From positions 1,024,161,208 to 1,024,225,207 of the forward strand of contig CM062804.1 in NCBI GenBank assembly GCA_031772625.1: a stretch of DNA of 64,000 nt. The letters are read 5' to 3'. Every line of letters begins with the position of its first letter. Positions within the stretch are counted from its first letter, which is position 1. The position numbers and the translations under genes are program-made. This stretch comes from Pinus tabuliformis (lineage: Eukaryota; Streptophyta; Pinopsida; Pinales; Pinaceae). Below, piece by piece: positions 11,944-24,796 of the stretch. Below the pieces are notes generated by a model. It was not told where the DNA came from, ran no database searches, and worked only from the letters and a program-made list of their open reading frames with translations.

Positions 11944-12241
11944 TCATCTAAATAGAAAGTGGTATCCACCCATGTTATTCACCCATGGTATTACATGAAG
12001 TAACTCAATAAGGCACAAAAAATACTATAAATGTTGGCCCTCACCTTGCAAAAGGAGATATTGGTCCACCATGATGTAGTCATAAAATTTTCCCTCATTT
12101 GATATGGAGCTATCCTTCCTTTCATTTGTTAGGATGTATTTATTGTGTATTTTTTCAATGTTTTTGATAGTAATTTAAGGCAATATTATTTGATTTCTCT
12201 CCTCTCTCTCGATGTTCATGTCTCCCAAATCTTGTTGGTCA
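11944..12241 (+). repeat. Right LTR-like repeat
   Basis: Partner of 8708-9007, 298 versus 300 bp. It carries an extra short internal repeat (ACCCATG twice near 11967 and 11982) and the TATA-like ACTATAAATG near 12022. Confidence 0.75.
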
Positions 12242-15054
12242 ACATTTGGGTCAACAATGGGAGAGGAAAGAGGATTGCTACCAAATTGATCTAGGAATAT
12301 GGGCTATGTACCCATTCTGGAGACTTTTGATTGACCACACAACATGATAAGGGACCCTAAATTCCATGTTGGGAAGTGTTCATGTGTGTGACAAAAGACA
12401 AAGAAAGAGAAATGAGGAGAGAGTAGTCAATGAATGCGAGAGAGGTGTGAGAAGGGAAAATAATGTGTGCAAGTGAATTAATGGAATCTATGAGAAGAAA
12501 TTAAACCATGCATGAGGGTGTGAGTGTGACTCTAAAAGAGGTGGGATGAATAATCCATTGAGTCACAACATACTTATGTTTAGTTGTGATTTTAGTTAAA
12601 TAGGTTAAGGAAGTTAGTTAGGAATCCTTCAACTTGAGTTAGATGGATAGGAGGAAATTTTGAATGGTTTTCCCTTCTTAAATCATGTAAGGAACTGAGA
12701 AAAGGAGAAACACCAAAGGACTACTATATTACTGAAGGGCTTAGGAATTTTTTGTTGTATAGTCCCATAGTGGCCATACTTTCTTGTGTTAATGGGCCTA
12801 GGATTAGTAATTAAAATTATAATCCTTATTTTTGTATGTGAAGGAGAGTGAAATTCATGTCATCTACCTTGATTCAAAATTTATAAAACCATAAGAGAAG
12901 CTTGCTCTTAAGGAATCAAATCTATTTGGGGTGGTCAACTACAAGAAATTTGTAGTGTAGTTGTGATTACAATTGGGTGGATGGTGACTCTCCCTTCTTC
13001 AATTTGTAGCAATTTTAAGTGCATCAGATAAATGTATAAATGTATAAATGTATATATTTCTTTGCTAATGAAATGAAATTATTGTTCAATTTTCATAATT
13101 TTTACTATGTTGGTGACTATGTATGTTTGTCATGATAAGCTAGGAGTTCTTATGCTAGTTTATTGAATATGTATGATTGATGCATTGAATTTACAATATA
13201 GCTTTTCTTAGATACTAAGTATTACATCTTCCACGAATGAATGCTATGTATAAAAATTTTCTCTAAAACAAGTTACCTCTAATGAATATCATATGTGTGG
13301 TTTATTAAGGTGAATGTATAAGTTGAATTGAGATTTTATATGTATTATGTAATGTGAATGGCTTTTACGAGGCTAGTATTAGGTGAAAACAATTGTGATT
13401 GTATCCTATTATTGAATGAGAATACTTGGTAGTCCTTCAATGATGGGATACCTTGTTTACTCTAAAGGTAAGAGATAATACTAGCCCCTATGTTTGCAAG
13501 ATTTTGAAGCTGACAATGTGATGTTCTAGTTTGCAGTCCAAAGGAGTGTGAATATTTCATCTTAGTTGGGTAAAATTGAGAAGATATAGCCATTAGGCAT
13601 TTTATGTCTTCCTTTTACGAAGATTCTAGGTTGAAGGAAGTGTTGTAGGATTCCTTCATAACTTGGAGAAGATTTTTGAGCCTTCATAAATATTCGGGTA
13701 AGATTTATTCCCTATCAAAGTCAATTCCACTCCTCTGAATCTAGGTTGGGAGCTTAATGAAATTTTTATAATTTTGAGGATGACCCTTTGAATTTTCAAG
13801 TTGTTAGTGAATGCTTTGGAAATTTTGGGATTGGAGACATTAGCCCTAGTCCTTGGTGATATGGTATCAAAGGGTGGCCATGATCAAGATATTAGGTGAA
13901 AGGTGCTTATGTCTGAAAGGATAGGATGTTGGGTTGTCAAGGTATCATACAATTGGGTGTTAGATAACACATCAAAAACCACTAACACAAACTCTTAATA
14001 TTAATAGACCATAATGACATGTATTGAATAATGAATAAATTCTTGTCAACAACCATAGTTTATATGCCTTTCAGTAATTGAGATGTTGGGATATCAACTA
14101 TTGGGGTCTCATGTTATTGAGCTTCTGTGATATTGGATAATTAGGCTTTTGGGCTATCCGGTACTAGGTTATCAGAACATTGGCTAAGTTAGAGCATAAC
14201 TCTCTCTTGACACCATATTATCATGTTATCACCTATTTTTTGTCACTTAATTGGGTATTGGTATCTCAGGTGAATGGGATGTGTAGGATGTCAAACAATA
14301 TCCTGATACTAACAAGTCTCAATGACATGTAAAAATTGTCATCTTATTTTTTGTCATATATAGAAGGAATGTCCTATTATCGAAACTTCATAATATCTTT
14401 GAATTAAACTCTTCACCTTTTAATATTTTCTCCCAATAACACCATAGACCATTGTGGCTAGACAGAGTGATGTAGTCCATTAAGGTGGTGACATGTTGGA
14501 AGTATAGATATCAAGATGGCACAAAAGGACAATCTTCTAGTATCCATAACTTTGGATTGAGATCTCAAACTTGAATGTAATTTATATCATTAGGAATATT
14601 TTGATGAGTAGAAAAAGATGGCGGTTTCATCAAAAGGACTTACATTGTTAAAAAATATGGAATTTAACAACGCCATCTCCATAAATTAAATTTGGAAGTT
14701 GGGTATGGATAGGCCATATAAACATTAAAGGGCTAGGCATGTTACATCAACCACTTCTGGTTAATGGCTTGAAGTTTATCAAAAAAGAAAATCGATCTGG
14801 AAAGTGGGAATACTCAGAAAAATCAAGATATGAACCATTAACCTTGAGATCAAAAAGTTCCTTAACACTATACTCAATCATTGTTTATTCAAAGACTTAT
14901 AAACTACTTAAACTTTAGCAAAAAATTATAATACAAATTACAAAAACTTTACTTATGATTGCTTACATAATATAGTTCCAAATATAATTTGAAATATCAA
15001 TGATGTATTTAGTTAAATATTTATTTAGTATGTCATAAATTATACTATTACACT
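12242..15054. other. Unassigned AT-rich DNA with a possible PBS
   Basis: No coding family recognised. A PBS-like TGGTATCAAAGG lies at 13862-13873, preceded by TTAGCCCTAG, similar to the leader before the PBS-like site at 9021. This hints that 12.2-13.85 kb could be an LTR of another element, but no partner copy or internal coding remnant was found. Confidence 0.5.
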
Positions 15055-15422
15055 TGTTGGAGGCCAATTTTTTATTTTTATTTTTGCTAAGTAGGTGACA
15101 TTACAAAAGGATAGAGGAGTAGTTGGTGCACAACAAAGGGAGATGACACAGAAGGAAGAGACATGATGTAGGGAGGCACTGTGCAAGGGGGAGATGTAAG
15201 TGTCTAGAGAGCGAGGAAATGTGTGAATAAGATCGAGCAGTTAGGATTTTGTGGTTGATGGAAAAAGAGGAGAAGAATGTCATGTTAGGAAATATTGAAG
15301 ATATTTGTAGAGGAAGGAAGGTGGAAAAGTGGGATGAGTGGATTGGAGATATTTCCAGTAGAGAGTTAAGCAAGCATGGGACAACTAAGGGTGAAATGTT
15401 AGAAAATATTATAATGGCCAAT

Positions 15423-17157
15423 TGACAGTGTGTTTATATGCTTTTTATTTCATTTAAAATTTGAAATACACTGTGCATTTTATTTTTCCAAACCATGGTC
15501 AATAAGCTTGTAAGGCACTTTGTGAAGTATACACAAGAAAGAGGATCCTCACCAAAATTCTAAATGACCTATGTTGCAAAAAGGAAACCCTAAAGTAAAA
15601 AACACTTGCATGGAATAAAAAGTAAGTTAATATAGGAAAACAAGAAACTATGATGCTTTTGATATAACAATAAGTGAGAGGCTAAGATAGAGTTGGTGCC
15701 TTTTACACCAAGAGATGTAGTGGATGGCATTTCTGGTCCTTATCTTAGCTTATCAATCAGCTTGTATTCAAAAGAAACAACTATTCTATGATAATTTGTT
15801 CATGAAAAACACACAAGTACAAAAAAATAATATGCAAGAAGTAAAATTACATAAAAAGAAAATATGCAATGGAATAAAATGCTACCATGATCCATTTCTC
15901 CTAAGAAAAAAGTAACAAGCTATCCCATAATACTAAACTAAAGCACTCTACATCTAAACTAGAGAATGAAAATATGAGAAAAGAAACTTGATATTATTCC
16001 ATCATAAGTTGGACAATTTCTCTAAGGGTCCCCAACTTTGAAGGGGAGATGACACTCTTTTATATAAAAACTTTCTTGAACTAACAACCCACTTGAGGAT
16101 AAGATATTCCCAAGTGGTTGCAACAATTTGTTAAAAATTTGGTGGACTTTCAGTCGACATTTTATTGTTTTTACCATACAATATACTGATGTTCCATGTA
16201 AAAATGCTATAATTAAACTTTGGTTATATTTGTTGTAACCTTCAACTTGTTGTCAACCCCGCATTATTATTAATAACCAAATTTTATAACTACCCAACAA
16301 CATTACCTTGTGAGCCAATCATATTTGGGTTGTGGTTCCAACATTTGGAAATTTGGTGTCATTTCATTGGTGTAAACATGCCCCATATCTTTGTAACCAT
16401 ACCATATACATAAACGACAATCCAATGACAATTTTTTTGTTCTTTAATTTTAGGCAGAGGTTTCATGGTCGAATAATATGATGCCATCATAAACCAATCC
16501 GATGATGTTCAAAATCCTTAGCCCACATGTTATAATATGTTGCCACATACGATCATTCATTGGCCATATCTCCAAATATAATGAATTTGTTAATGTGTTT
16601 GGTGAAACATATAATGAAGATCCAATTTCGTAGCAAGTTGTTACTGATTTTGCAGCAAACTGCTACAGGTCTGATTTTGTAGCAGGGTTATAATTTTGCA
16701 ACAATTGTTATAGGTCTGATTTTGTAGCAGAGTTATGATTTCACAACAACTATTACAGGTTTGATTCTGCAGCAGAGTTCTAATTTCGCAGCAACTATTT
16801 TAAACACATGAGAACCATGTAGTTGTAGTAACCAACAAAATGACTTCAATTTGTGGCAAGCGACGTGCAACGGTCGTGATTTATGGTGAACATGATTTCA
16901 AAGCGTGTGAAGAAAAACCATATAACTAGTCCATACATGATTTTTCGCTTCAAAAGTAAATACACTATATAGTAATTCTTTCTAATGTCAATCAGAAATC
17001 ACATGAATACTAATAAATGTACTAAAAATCATCTTGAGCCTAAATCTTGCATGTATGAATTAAAAGGGGATAATACATGGTTAAAATTAAATGAAAAATG
17101 GATAAAAGGAAGGAAATGAAGGTATCAAAAGATGGTAATTTTATGACTCGTCACCAA
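15423..17157. mobile_element. Unclassified 1.7 kb insertion in the gypsy LTR
   Basis: This block is absent from the partner LTR at 38.2-39.5 kb, so it arrived after the gypsy element inserted. No protein, LTR pair, clear terminal inverted repeat or Helitron-type end is visible. A CCAA word near both edges might be a remnant target duplication. It holds a 45-bp minisatellite. Type unknown. Confidence 0.6.
16625..16800. repeat. 45-bp minisatellite, about four units
   Basis: Units of the form GGTCTGATTTTGTAGCAG followed by a TTATAATTTTGCAACAA-like half start at 16668, 16713 and 16758 (period exactly 45), with a diverged unit before them. Each unit has two related halves ending in GCAGCAA or GCAACAA. 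Confidence 0.85.
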
Positions 17158-18114
17158 CCATCTAGGAGGATTGTTGGAGGAGTGGAGGATTAGGCTAAGA
17201 AGGTTTGGGAAGTTACTAAGGGCCAATATAGGGAGGTTATTGAGATAGATTGTGGGTTAGATGGTTGGACGGAAGGACCATTGGACAATCAGACCATAGA
17301 TGTTGAAGATGAAAGGGTCATTACGAATGTATCTTTCTTTTTGTGTCAATAGTTTCAACTGTCAGTGTCTGAATCTATAACTACCTTGCAATGTATGGTA
17401 CAAAGGAAATGGGGAAGTCTATATGATTGTGTATTATATTTTTGGTCCCTTTTGTACTCTAAGCAAGGAATGAAGGTTGGTGAGCCAAATTACATATTAT
17501 ATATTTTGTAGCACCTCACACCTATGCTTATCTTATGATGAATTAATATAATGAATGGTTGAGTTTCTTTTTTTATACTATTAAATGCATGTGTGTATTT
17601 TTCTAGTTAAGGTATGTCATTTCATTTCTTATATAATGTTTTTTTACTACACTAAATATGTTTGAATGTCTTGAATGGCCAAGTAAATCAACAATCTAGT
17701 AATGAAATAATATGTTATAGTATTCTCATGGTGAATGGTGCCTTATGTTGTTAATGTCGACACAAATGACGAGAGGTGTAAGTTATGTCAGCCTTAATTA
17801 TAATTCCATTTGTGACCTACATACTAACCAATGAATACAAGATTCAAGAGGTCTTGTGTGGTGTGTAGTTCAAGGATGATTGCTATGTGTCCACCTAGTA
17901 GATGTGTGAGTTCTATGCTATGGATCAAAGTTCATTTTTAGGATTGTAATAATCCCTTTTGACTGTGGAAACCTTCTTCTAATTGTCACCCATTAGTATC
18001 TCTAGTGAGACTTAATCAACTTTGCATGTGTTTCCAAAAGGGCCAATGTTGAGTAGGTTTTTTGGCCAACTACACAACAAATCCGAGGTTTGTTAGAATC
18101 CTGCATGCCAATAA

Positions 18115-18133
18115 TTGGCTTTGTTTTCGGGAC
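18115..18133 (+). other. Decayed primer-binding site of the old gypsy element
   Basis: TTGGCTTTGTTTTCGGGAC aligns with the TTGGCGCCGTTGCCGGGGA-type PBS used by Athila/Tat gypsy elements. Most differences are G/C to T, as expected from old methylated cytosines. It begins 9 bases after the LTR. Confidence 0.5.
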
Positions 18134-19229
18134 TAGGATCATTGTCTGATGCGACTAGTTTTGGGTAGGCATGCTGAAACCATGGAATTTCACAAAGGAA
18201 GAGATTACTCAGTGGCTTAAGTGGAAGGAGCACAAGTTTGGAGAAAAACAGATCGGGGATAAAAGATGAAGAATAGAGAAATGGTTACAGAAGTATGTGT
18301 TTACTAAATTCCATGAAGCTTTCTTTGGATAATTCCTAAATATCCTTGCGGAGTGGGTTCAATGGTTGAAGAAAAATAATCCAACATATCTCCATAATGT
18401 GTCAAGAAGGTGGACTAAAGAGTAGGTACACCAACTGCAAGAGACAAATAACAAAATTTTGTGTGTTGTATATTTCTGGTTTAAAAGTGTGTTGGAGGGA
18501 TTCATTAACAAGTCTGTGGCGGAAGCAATAGTATCTTATACTGCAACATAGTAAAAATTTTCAAAGGGACCACGAGGTAGATTTATATGGTAATTACCAT
18601 TAGCCATCAAGACGTTATTGTATGTCCATGAATTTTTTCCTTTGGAATCATAAAACATGGGTGGCTAAACCACTCGTACACTAAGGGAAATGGGGGAGAA
18701 CTAGGAGATGTTCTGAGAAGAGGGAAAGGAGGAAAGGTAAGAAGACTGCAATGGAGGTTTTATGGCATGAGTGAAGGGGTAGGAGGCTTCAACAGGGTGA
18801 CACAAGAAGATGGTAGTCAACATTGATGCCCACCAATAGGAGAAGCCCAAGGAGAGGGTCAAGGAGAGGTCACTGGAGGATGAGGACTAGTGCAAGTGAC
18901 CACAGTTACAAAGGAACACAGTTTGGTACCCTGTGCACTAAATAAGTGGAAGGAGAGAATTTTTATTCCATGCAACACTAAGTCTATAGATCCTGGATAG
19001 CATAATCAAACCATGCCTAGTGTCGAACCCATGATCCCACGCACTTCTACAAATATAGAGGTAAGTACTCAACATACTTGCATGACTCATGTAGAAGGTA
19101 ATTATAGTCAAGGAGGTGGAGGTATGAGTAATAGTGGAAATGGTCAATATGTAGGAAGGGTTTCACAAGGTGCCCAAGCTAAGTTTGGTGCACAAACAAG
19201 TGCATAATTTCCTAGTGGTTCAATGAGTG

Positions 19230-19800
19230 CAAGTGGGAGTACTTCATTAGGAAGCACTGTGTAAAGTTTAATGGTAGGCATGGAATTAAGAATGCCTATG
19301 TTCCATAGCATTAGGAATGAAGACCTGGAACAATATTTGTTTGTGTGTGAGGCTTTTTATATAGCTAAGCATGCCCATGATGAGGTGATGAAGATTTCAT
19401 AATTAGAAGAAACCTTTAGAGACCATGCGTTGACATGGTACATGACAATTAAGAGCATGACCCCAGCAGGGAAGAATATAACCTTGAATGAAATTAAGAA
19501 TACTTTGATTAGAGAGTTTCAAAAGACAAAGTCTAAATCTTAGTGCATTACTAAGTTGAAGAATATTAAGCAAGGCTTAAGTGAATCTGTCTGGGATTTT
19601 GATCAAAGATTTAAGGCTTTGAAGGGCATGATGGCATTTGAAATTCTAGACTCAAAACACAAGGAGTTGTTTATTATCAGATTGGTACCCCACATTAGGA
19701 TACCATTGACATAAAATCAAATAGGTGCATAGCTAGAGGCAATAGAGCTCGCATTAAAGTTGGAAGCCTTATTAGTGAGAAGTGGGAAAGAAATGGTATG
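19230..19800 (+). pseudogene. Gypsy gag (capsid) remnant
   Basis: Translated stretches match the plant retrotransposon gag family: DLEQYLFVCEAFYIAKHAHD, TFRDHALTWYMTIKS, LIREFQKTKSK, then a region ending ELFIIRLVPHIR. These are the usual W-Y and R-F-x-L landmarks of gypsy capsid. Broken, no long open frame. It belongs to the 15055-39527 element. Confidence 0.75.
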
Positions 19801-20359
19801 GCTCAAGTACAATCATATATAATTGTACTAACTCTGTAGCTTCAAGACTTTACCAAAGGGAAGGAGAAGTGGGAGGAAGTGTGGTGCAACATCTCTCAAG
19901 AAGAGGGTCACCATAGGAAATAATACAAGTTGATGATAAACTACATGGTGGCTGGCACAAAAAATCCACTTACACAGGGTAAAGGGATGTGGTGTGAAGT
20001 TTTCCAAGTGTGGGGCTACACCCCACATAGTTTCCCAATGATGAAAGAGTATGAAAATATGACCCACACTCTATTTTGTGATTTCTGAAAATTGGTGGGA
20101 AACGATATCCACCACTATCAAGCATTAGAGTTGATGCATGACTGAAACTTTGGTTCCCTATGTGTGCGGAGAACCAAAGGGATGAAATCTATGCTAGTTC
20201 ACACTCAACTAGGATACAATTAACTTGGGAAATACAATTAGTTAGGTCGGGGATAAGGGTTGGAAGCTAGAGGATTATGAGGACCAACTCGAGGATGAGG
20301 AGGATTTGGACAAGATCAAGGAATTATAATCCACTATAATTATGGACTACATGAACATA

Positions 20360-21372
20360 TGTTATACAGTATTTTGTCACACTCCTCATTTTGTATCCTA
20401 ACGTGTCAAAATGATGAAAATTGTCAGTGTATTCACCATGAAACATGTTCAGAAGCATCCCTAAAAAAAGACAAAAACTTGCCTTGAAAGAATTCTGAAG
20501 AAACTTGTCCAAAAGCCTTGTTTTCAGTATCAACGCTTTTTTCATCATTAGTGACCCATGCTTGTACCTTGAAAATCTATATTTTCCTAGCACTGTCAGC
20601 ACGACTTTTATTCGAAAAACCTACAGTGAACCTCTTGACGCAATTGTTCCTAGAGTGGAGGAGAAGCTTCTCTTACTAGAAGTGTCGAGAACAAAAATTT
20701 GGTTACAAGTGAATACAGATTGGAATGAGATATCCCATTCTTGGTACTTTATCCTACTTTCATGGATATTTCCCTTAAGATATGGAACCGCTCCCTCCTT
20801 TTACTCCTTCTCCTTCCCTATAAATGAGATCCCTACTATCCACAACTGGTTGGCTATTGGTTGGTTGCCTTCCTACTGTTGAACTATGCCCATTTTTCTA
20901 AGGAGAAAGGCGTGCTTGAAGGTTAAGGATAGGACTTGGAAACTCACGTAAAGAAGGATTCCAACATCAAGGCTTAATTGGTTGTAATTATTCCCTTTAC
21001 CATCTATTAATAATACATTAAGTGTTTTCTTTCCATAGATGTGTTAATCATTGCTCAGTTAGTATAATACTCCTTGATATGTTATATGGTTTATATTGGA
21101 ATGGTTTTTGTTATGTATGTTTTTGTTGTCTCCACATGATTTTCCTTGTAAGTATTCATTCCCATCAGTGAATAGGAGACCGAGCTTCGAAGCAGAAGAA
21201 TCAAGGACAACACCAACAGATGTTAGCATCAAAGTGAGGTAGGTCATCTCTCATCCTTTGTGTTTTCTTGTAAAAACTAGGACAGTTTTCACATATTTGT
21301 CTTCGTTTGTTGCTAGATCCTCCCATAAGACTAGAGGGATAGTTTATGTGCGTAGAAAGGATTTACTGCACA
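20360..21372 (+). repeat. 5' LTR of Tat/Ogre-like element
   Basis: Aligns end to end with 27292-28326. Shared blocks include AACATGTTCAGAAGCATCCC, TAGTATAATACTCCTTGAT and CTCCACATGATTTTCCTTG. Confidence 0.9.
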
Positions 21373-21378
21373 AAAAAA

Positions 21379-21397
21379 TGGTGACCATACTGGGGAG
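21379..21397 (+). other. PBS of Tat/Ogre-like element
   Basis: TGGTGACCATACTGGGGAG begins 6 bases after the LTR. It resembles the TGGCGAC...CTGGGGA primer sites of Tat/Ogre-type elements. The exact tRNA was not determined. Confidence 0.55.
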
Positions 21398-23339
21398 CCT
21401 ATAACCCTTCAAACCTAATTTTTATGTTTGGTCTTTTTTATTATTTTGTCCAACCTCCTAGTGATCTTTAATTCAGGTCCATTATGTGTTTGCATTCTTA
21501 GTAGTATGTTCTTTAGAGTGTCAAGTTTGGATCTCTCTCTCAGTTTCTCTTCATTTTCCTAAGTATTTCTTGCCCAACGCATTTTCTCCAGAAATAGTCA
21601 TGCTACCAGCACTGGTTTTACCCATTACAGTCATGTTGAAAACCTTGTCAGCCTGTCAACATGGGCTTTTACCATTAAAGTAGCGTTGAAAACCCCTATC
21701 AGCATAGATTTTGAATATTAAAGTAGCGTTGTTCCAAAAAGTGAGAATTTTTAGGGTGTCTACTAGAAAGTTCTAGTGTGTCTTGATATCTAAAGTGTCC
21801 TTCTCTGTGTGCATAGAATCTTCCATTATTTTTTTTGATTTCTTATTATTTTTCAAAAGTCCATCCCATTGTTTGATGTAGTGAAAGTAAAATTTGGTTG
21901 GGTCTTTAGTTCTTTGGGTCGATTAAATTTAATGTTTGCTTCTTGTATGTGTGGAAGGAATATTGATTTGTTGTTGGTTAAAGAATTATTTATTATTTCG
22001 GAAACCATAAAAGAAATGGCATTTTCATTTTCTTATCTTTCATCTCAAAGTTTACTTTTCAAAATTGCTTTAGATTACATTGCATTGAAAAGTCGTTTTT
22101 GGGATTATGATTGAGCATAGATTACATTTCTTAGTGTTGAAAGTGAAAAAGTGCATTCTCGTTCATTGAAAATAAAAATTGAAAAGATTCACGTAAGTAC
22201 ATTTAAGTGAATTGAAATTCATTTTACTTTTGGTGGGTGCATTAGAATAGTGAAATTGAAAGATCTAGTTAGGAAGATTTGTGTGTTTCATACTTGGTTG
22301 TTGTATCAATGTTTGAAACTTCTTCCCTATGCTAGATAACCTTCATCGAAATGAAAAGAAACATTTTTTGATATTAGTTGCATCGTAGGTGTGTTTAGGT
22401 GACATCAATTTTTGAGCCTTGAAACCAAAACTTTATTCAAGATCAACTTTAAAATTTAGCTCAATTAACCTAAGGAGAATTTGGAACATTAACAAAAACA
22501 TCTAGAGGTCTATGCTAGAGACATGTTTTGACGTCATTAAACATAGGAGCTAACATTGATTGCCTACATTTTATTCTAGGGGTGAAATCCCATTCCACAT
22601 ATGGAAGTGTATAGGACCATTGTCCATTACTTTCGGGTATTTCGGAGGTGCTCCATGCATGGTAATTATATGGGAACACTCTCATCGAATGGTTACGCAT
22701 TAGATAGCACTACTACGGACTTCACTCCCACACACCATCGAGTATATTTTGGGAGTCCCATATAGGTTTCTATCCATCCATAAGTAACCAACTCTTCCAC
22801 ATTGTATACCTTGATACACTGAACACAACATTCAGGGAGATTGGTTGTCATACATTAAGTCCTTCATTTGCCAAGTTGTATATTGGATTTCATGGTTGCT
22901 TGGTAAACCTTTATGCCTAGTTACCCTTTTTTATTTATTTTTTGTTAAGTTCTAAAATTAATTTACCATGGAACAACATCCTTCCTATGGAAATACCCCT
23001 TAACAAATATTAGGTTGAGACTAATGGCAACAATTCTTGAGTCCACAAATCAAGCAAACCCCTCTGACGGCAATCTTGTCCTTTTCCTTCTTTTGGAAAT
23101 ATTGGTGCTCCTTAGATGGCAATGTTGTCCCTTCCCGGATTTACCATTGGCTTTCCATTTTGCTTTTTTTATACCCCTATGGTCCCGAATGTCTAAACTG
23201 CTTCTTAACTAGGTTCTCCTCCACTTCAACAATATCAACCTCTAGTTGATCCTAAAGGTGACTCTTTTCCTTCTTCGCTTGTTTGATCTTCTTCCTCGTC
23301 TTCCTCTTCGTCTGGTGAAATCCTGCAAGCTAGTAACCA

Positions 23340-24650
23340 AGTGGATAGGAAGAAGAATAAAAGGAATATTAAGAAGAAGAAAAATAAGCAAGGCGACAAC
23401 CAAACAACCATTGCTACAGACATAACTAATGTGGAGAAACCTTCCAATCATCTCCACAAATTTAAATTCCCTTGCATGTTATGTAAGGGTGACCACCTTC
23501 TTAGAAATTGTAATGGTATCCCTAAGGTATTAGAAGTGTGGTCCACAAGCTCACATTAGCCTTTGTTATCTGCCTTTGGAGATCATGTTGTTGATAAACC
23601 CTCAACTAGTGATAGTAAGGTCCATCGAAAAAAAGGTAAAATCAAATTTCCATGTAGGTTATGTGAAGGGAATCATCTTATTCACCTTTTTCCTTATATG
23701 GATGAAGCCTCAAAAGTGTTGGACAACCTTATAGCTTCTCAGCCTCGTCTTCTGACTGGTTATCGAAAGCGCTCCCCTAATCCTCCACTAGTTGATCAAT
23801 TGATTGATCAAGATTCATCTCTAGTCAATCCCACTCTCTCTTAATGTGAATCCCATGAGCCCATTTCCAACCAACCATTGGTTGAGAAAATGGTTGACTT
23901 GATTCCACCTTCAGTTAATCGTACCTTTCCTGTAGACACTGGACTTCATACTGCTCAAGTTCTCCTTGTTTCTTCAGATTCCAATGAATTGTGGGGTGGT
24001 CCTCCCATTCCCACGGTACTAGGGGGTGATCCTCCAAATTCCCATAATGCAAGGGGTCAGTTATCCCATTCCATGGCACCCCCTCCAAGTACTGTGGTCA
24101 CTTCCTTTGATTGGAGTCGACTAGCAAGATATTGTCTTACTTCTTACGTGCCATTTCAGATCATAATACAGGCTTATAATATACCCGTACCTAGAACAAT
24201 CATAGATGAAGGCACATCTATTAGTATTCTATCCTCAACTACTTGGAAAGTGTTAGGTTCTCCACAGCTTGTGCCCGTTAACTAGAATCTGTTGGTTTTT
24301 AATAGAGGAACCAATCAACCATTAGGGATCCTTCCTAAGTTGCTTATTACCTTGGGAGGAAAGATCATCTATATCGACATGATGGTTGTCCAAAGACCAT
24401 TGGATTTTAATTTACTCCTTGGTCATTACTATGTTTATGTCATGGGAGCTCTTGTCTCTTCTCTCTTTCATGTCATATGTTTCCCACATGAAGGAAGAAT
24501 TGTGGCCATTGATCAGATTTCATTCGTTGTTCCTAATTTGACTCCCAATCAACCATCTTCTGTACATGGTCCTTTTATGCAAGTGGTATCATCCCACCAT
24601 AGGTTAATTATGTGGCCACTTATTATGTGCCCGTGTCTACTGATGATCTA
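23340..24650 (+). pseudogene. Zinc-knuckle and retropepsin-like remnant
   Basis: A CCHC-type motif CMLCKGDHLLRNC is near 23475-23515 and a related FPCRLCEGNHL near 23650. A protease-like domain follows at about 24170-24500, with a TIIDEGTSISILSS motif in place of the usual D-[ST]-G-[AS]-S, then PLDFNLLLGHYYVYVMGA, typical of plant gypsy proteases that are found without a polymerase. Broken in a few places. No RT or integrase follows. Confidence 0.65.
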
Positions 24651-24796
24651 GTTAGTGATATAATGCATCAAGTACTCGGGGCATTGGAGCCTGATCTTTC
24701 CATTAGATCCCTTGATATGTATCCCTTCCAGAGCATTTTTCTCCCATATGATGAGAACCTCTTGGAAGACATGGCCTCTTATGGGCCATGATCAAA

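Larger units (their letters stand above)
8708..12241 (+). mobile_element. Non-autonomous LTR-element-like structure carrying a GH17 gene fragment (fossil)
   Basis: Two diverged direct repeats of about 300 bp (8708-9007 and 11944-12241) flank 2.9 kb. Both contain an ACTATAAAT-type TATA box, TATCCTTCCTTTCATTT and end near GTCTCCCAAAT plus 9 bases. A primer-site-like TGGTATAAGAAC (10 of 12 matches to the initiator-Met PBS TGGTATCAGAGC) is at 9021-9032. A purine run CAGGGGGG lies just before the right repeat. No retroviral protein was recognised between them; the main content is a broken beta-1,3-glucanase gene. The layout resembles maize Bs1, a gene-capturing LTR element that also carries a beta-1,3-glucanase fragment. 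No clear target-site duplication is visible, so boundaries and element status are inferences. The repeats are clearly diverged, so the structure is old. Confidence 0.6.
15055..18105 (+). repeat. 5' LTR of old gypsy element, interrupted
   Basis: 15055-15422 and 17158-18105 align collinearly with 38229-39527. Removing the insert leaves about 1316 bp against 1299 bp in the partner. Shared marks include GAGATATTTCCAGTAGA, TTAATGTCGACACAAATGAC and AACAAATC(C/T)(G/C)(A/G)GGTTTGTTAGAATCC. Confidence 0.9.

Noticed and set aside
15101-15421. Minus-strand frame of 106 codons
   Set aside because: It lies within a gypsy LTR; the corresponding segment at 38.4-38.7 kb is also LTR. No protein similarity.
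22515-22700. Short frames in 21.4-23.3 kb as possible genes
   Set aside because: Short, unrelated to known families, and inside the Tat/Ogre-like element.
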